A stretch of DNA of 64,000 bases from JACCZR01 sp963844805 (GTDB taxonomy: Bacteria; Actinomycetota; Thermoleophilia; Solirubrobacterales; Thermoleophilaceae): the NCBI GenBank assembly GCA_963844805.1, contig CAWJPU010000011.1:1-64000 (forward strand). The letters are read 5' to 3'. Of the stretch, positions 62,717-64,000 are shown piece after piece. Positions within the stretch are counted from its first letter, which is position 1; every line of letters starts with the position of its first letter. The translations under genes were made by a program, and so were the position numbers. The notes beneath the pieces were generated by a model. The model was not told the origin of the DNA. It made no database searches and saw only the letters and a program-made list of their open reading frames with translations.

Positions 62717-64000
62717 CTAGCTCGACTCCTCGCATCGCCTTCCACGCTGCACGACACGCTCCGGGGAGAACCGGATGGACAGCAGCGCGAACCCACGGTT
62801 GCGTGCCGTGATCCGCGTCCAATCGCCGTCGCGCTGCACGCAGCCGCCCTCGAAGTACCAATAGGGAGTCCAGCGCACGCGCAGCAGCGCGTCGCCCGGG
62901 CGCACCACGCGCAGCAGCAGCTGGTCGGAGCCGAACTGCTCGAGCTGCACGTTGGCCCGGCCCTGCGAGACCACGATCGGCGCCGGCAGCGTGACCTCGT
63001 ACACGCGCCAGTCGCTCGAGCTCCAGCGCTGCTTGAGGTAGGGGAGGCCGCGCTCGATCAGCGCCCGCTCGTCGTAGGAGTGGCTGTCGGGCAGCGCGCT
63101 CGGCAAGGCCACGTAGCGCACGGCGTTCTCGGTCAGCCAGCTCGCGTAGGTCAGCTCGGTGAGCGGGCCGCGGTAGAAGATCGGGTTCTTGTCACGGTCC
63201 AGCTGGCGCAGCGAGCCGCGGGCGAGCTGGCTGTCGCCGGCGATGTCCGCGGCCTCCCAGTGCGAGCGGGTGAAGGGGACCTCGATCCGCCGCTGGTCGG
63301 GCAGCGTGGCCAGGAACTGCTTGAGCGGCTCGAAGTAGCCCTTCTTCGCGCCCGGGTCCTCCGCGTACTTGACGACGTCGATCACCGCCGCCGACCACTG
63401 CCAGGCGGCCAGCGCCAGGACTCCCGCGGCGAACAGCGCCGCCGACCGCTTGCGCCAGTGCTTCTGGGCCGCGCACACCAGCAGGGGGCCGGCGAACAAC
63501 GCTCCCAGGCGCCCGGAGTTGGACCCCATCGGGTTCTCGACCAGCAGCGCCAGGGTCGACCCGGCGGCGTAGAGGGCGGCGCCCATCGCCAGCATTCGCT
63601 CGCGGCTCCACAGCAGGTACGCCGCGGGCACGGCCACGAGCGGAATCGGGGCGTAGACCGACAGCGGGAAGGGCGCGTAGCCCCCCTCGGGGAAGGCGAA
63701 GGTGAGGAACAGCGACGGGACGAGGGAGCACAGCGTCAGGAAGATCCCGTCGGTGACGTGCTCCTCGCGGTCGCGGCCGCGCACCACCAGCGCGTACGTG
63801 ACCCCCGCCAGCGCAAGGAAGAGGCCGGCCACCGGGCTCGACAGCGCGCACAGCACGGCCATCAGCGGCGCGAGGAGCCGGCGGCGACGCTGCAGCGCCA
63901 GCACGGCGGCCAGCCCGAAGAAGATCCCGAGCGCGAACGGCAGCCGGGCGGTGAACAGCAGCGTGGCGGCCCCGAAGCCGAAGAAGATCGCTCCCCAGCG
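62717..64000 (-). CDS. polytopic membrane protein, N-terminal part beyond window edge
   Basis: The frame is open at the right edge; about 428 C-terminal residues are visible. The first half is hydrophobic with roughly eight helices (ARLPFALGIFFGLAAVLA, LMAVLCALSSPVAGLFLALAG, and others); the last 200 residues are soluble and beta-rich (VPFTRSHWEAADIAGD, WTPYWYFEGGCVQRDG). Such architecture fits a GT-C-type glycosyltransferase or oligosaccharide-handling protein, but the decisive N-terminal acidic motif is outside the window. It ends 11 bases before the PAP2 gene on the same strand. Confidence 0.72.
   Translation of the reverse strand, partial: RWGAIFFGFGAATLLFTARLPFALGIFFGLAAVLALQRRRRLLAPLMAVLCALSSPVAGLFLALAGVTYALVVRGRDREEHVTDGIFLTLCSLVPSLFLTFAFPEGGYAPFPLSVYAPIPLVAVPAAYLLWSRERMLAMGAALYAAGSTLALLVENPMGSNSGRLGALFAGPLLVCAAQKHWRKRSAALFAAGVLALAAWQWSAAVIDVVKYAEDPGAKKGYFEPLKQFLATLPDQRRIEVPFTRSHWEAADIAGDSQLARGSLRQLDRDKNPIFYRGPLTELTYASWLTENAVRYVALPSALPDSHSYDERALIERGLPYLKQRWSSSDWRVYEVTLPAPIVVSQGRANVQLEQFGSDQLLLRVVRPGDALLRVRWTPYWYFEGGCVQRDGDWTRITARNRGFALLSIRFSPERVVQRGRRCEESS

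Overview
The window is high-GC actinobacterial chromosome. A member of Thermoleophilia (Solirubrobacterales-like) fits best. The evidence is a deazaflavin (F420)-type nitroreductase and an LLM oxidoreductase, a PucR-regulated polyamine locus, DUF6458- and DUF4870-type small membrane proteins, a DtxR/IdeR-like iron box, an Ino1/CDP-alcohol phosphotransferase pair, and frequent GTG starts with 1-8 base gene overlaps. The lineage is inferred from gene content and style, not from a marker gene.

Layout. 1-3.9 kb: a small accessory segment with a cut Gfo/Idh/MocA oxidoreductase, a broken NAD-dependent epimerase, a deazaflavin nitroreductase and a tandem GNAT. It contains two tRNA-Ala remnants and is bounded by an intact tRNA-Ala(CGC), which looks like integration scars. 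3.9-13.2 kb: a membrane diguanylate cyclase, an acidic protein, glutamate dehydrogenase, tRNA-Ala(TGC), a D,D-carboxypeptidase with an overlapping tiny membrane protein, a kelch protein, and lipB-lipA. 13.2-17.4 kb: an iron operon (efeO-efeU, then ppk2) behind an iron-box operator. 17.4-33 kb: an SGNH esterase, then a polyamine/amino-acid block: patatin, aldehyde dehydrogenase, alanine dehydrogenase, saccharopine-dehydrogenase-like protein, PucR regulator and putrescine-type aminotransferase on the two strands. Divergent from these is potA-D-B-C, running on into an enolase-superfamily protein, a GST and an LLM oxidoreductase. 33-42 kb: LOG protein, SRPBCC protein, a 2-oxoacid dehydrogenase operon (E1a-E1b-E2), FKBP lipoprotein, DsbA/HCCA-isomerase protein, a large secreted protein and dihydrolipoyl dehydrogenase with its terminator. 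42-50 kb: three secreted clan-A glycosidase-like genes with thiE lodged between them, then a TPP riboswitch and thiO-thiS-thiG. 50-54.8 kb: a cupredoxin, argF, an EEP nuclease-like protein, a phasin-like protein and an RlmD/TrmA-type methyltransferase. 54.8-64 kb (all minus): an 841-residue unknown secreted protein, a zinc-ribbon protein, a divergent uracil-DNA-glycosylase-like protein, a glycosyltransferase-PHP fusion, inositol-phosphate synthase, a CDP-alcohol phosphotransferase, a PAP2 protein and a cut membrane protein. The last part looks like an inositol-phospholipid (PIM-like) pathway.

How genes work together. Putrescine would enter through PotABCD, lose an amino group to pyruvate through the aminotransferase, be oxidised by the aldehyde dehydrogenase, and the alanine formed would be recycled by alanine dehydrogenase, with PucR as the likely switch. 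ThiO, ThiS, ThiG and ThiE cover the thiazole and coupling steps of thiamine synthesis under TPP control. Ino1, the CDP-alcohol enzyme and the GT4 domain would make and glycosylate phosphatidylinositol. LipA/LipB supply lipoate to the E2 protein.

Caveat. At least two dozen genes carry one-base frame breaks, including ones expected to be functional (E1a, E2, alanine dehydrogenase, thiE, RlmD, PotD). Their number and spread point to indel errors in the assembly rather than gene decay, so the affected genes are given as single spans with the break positions noted.
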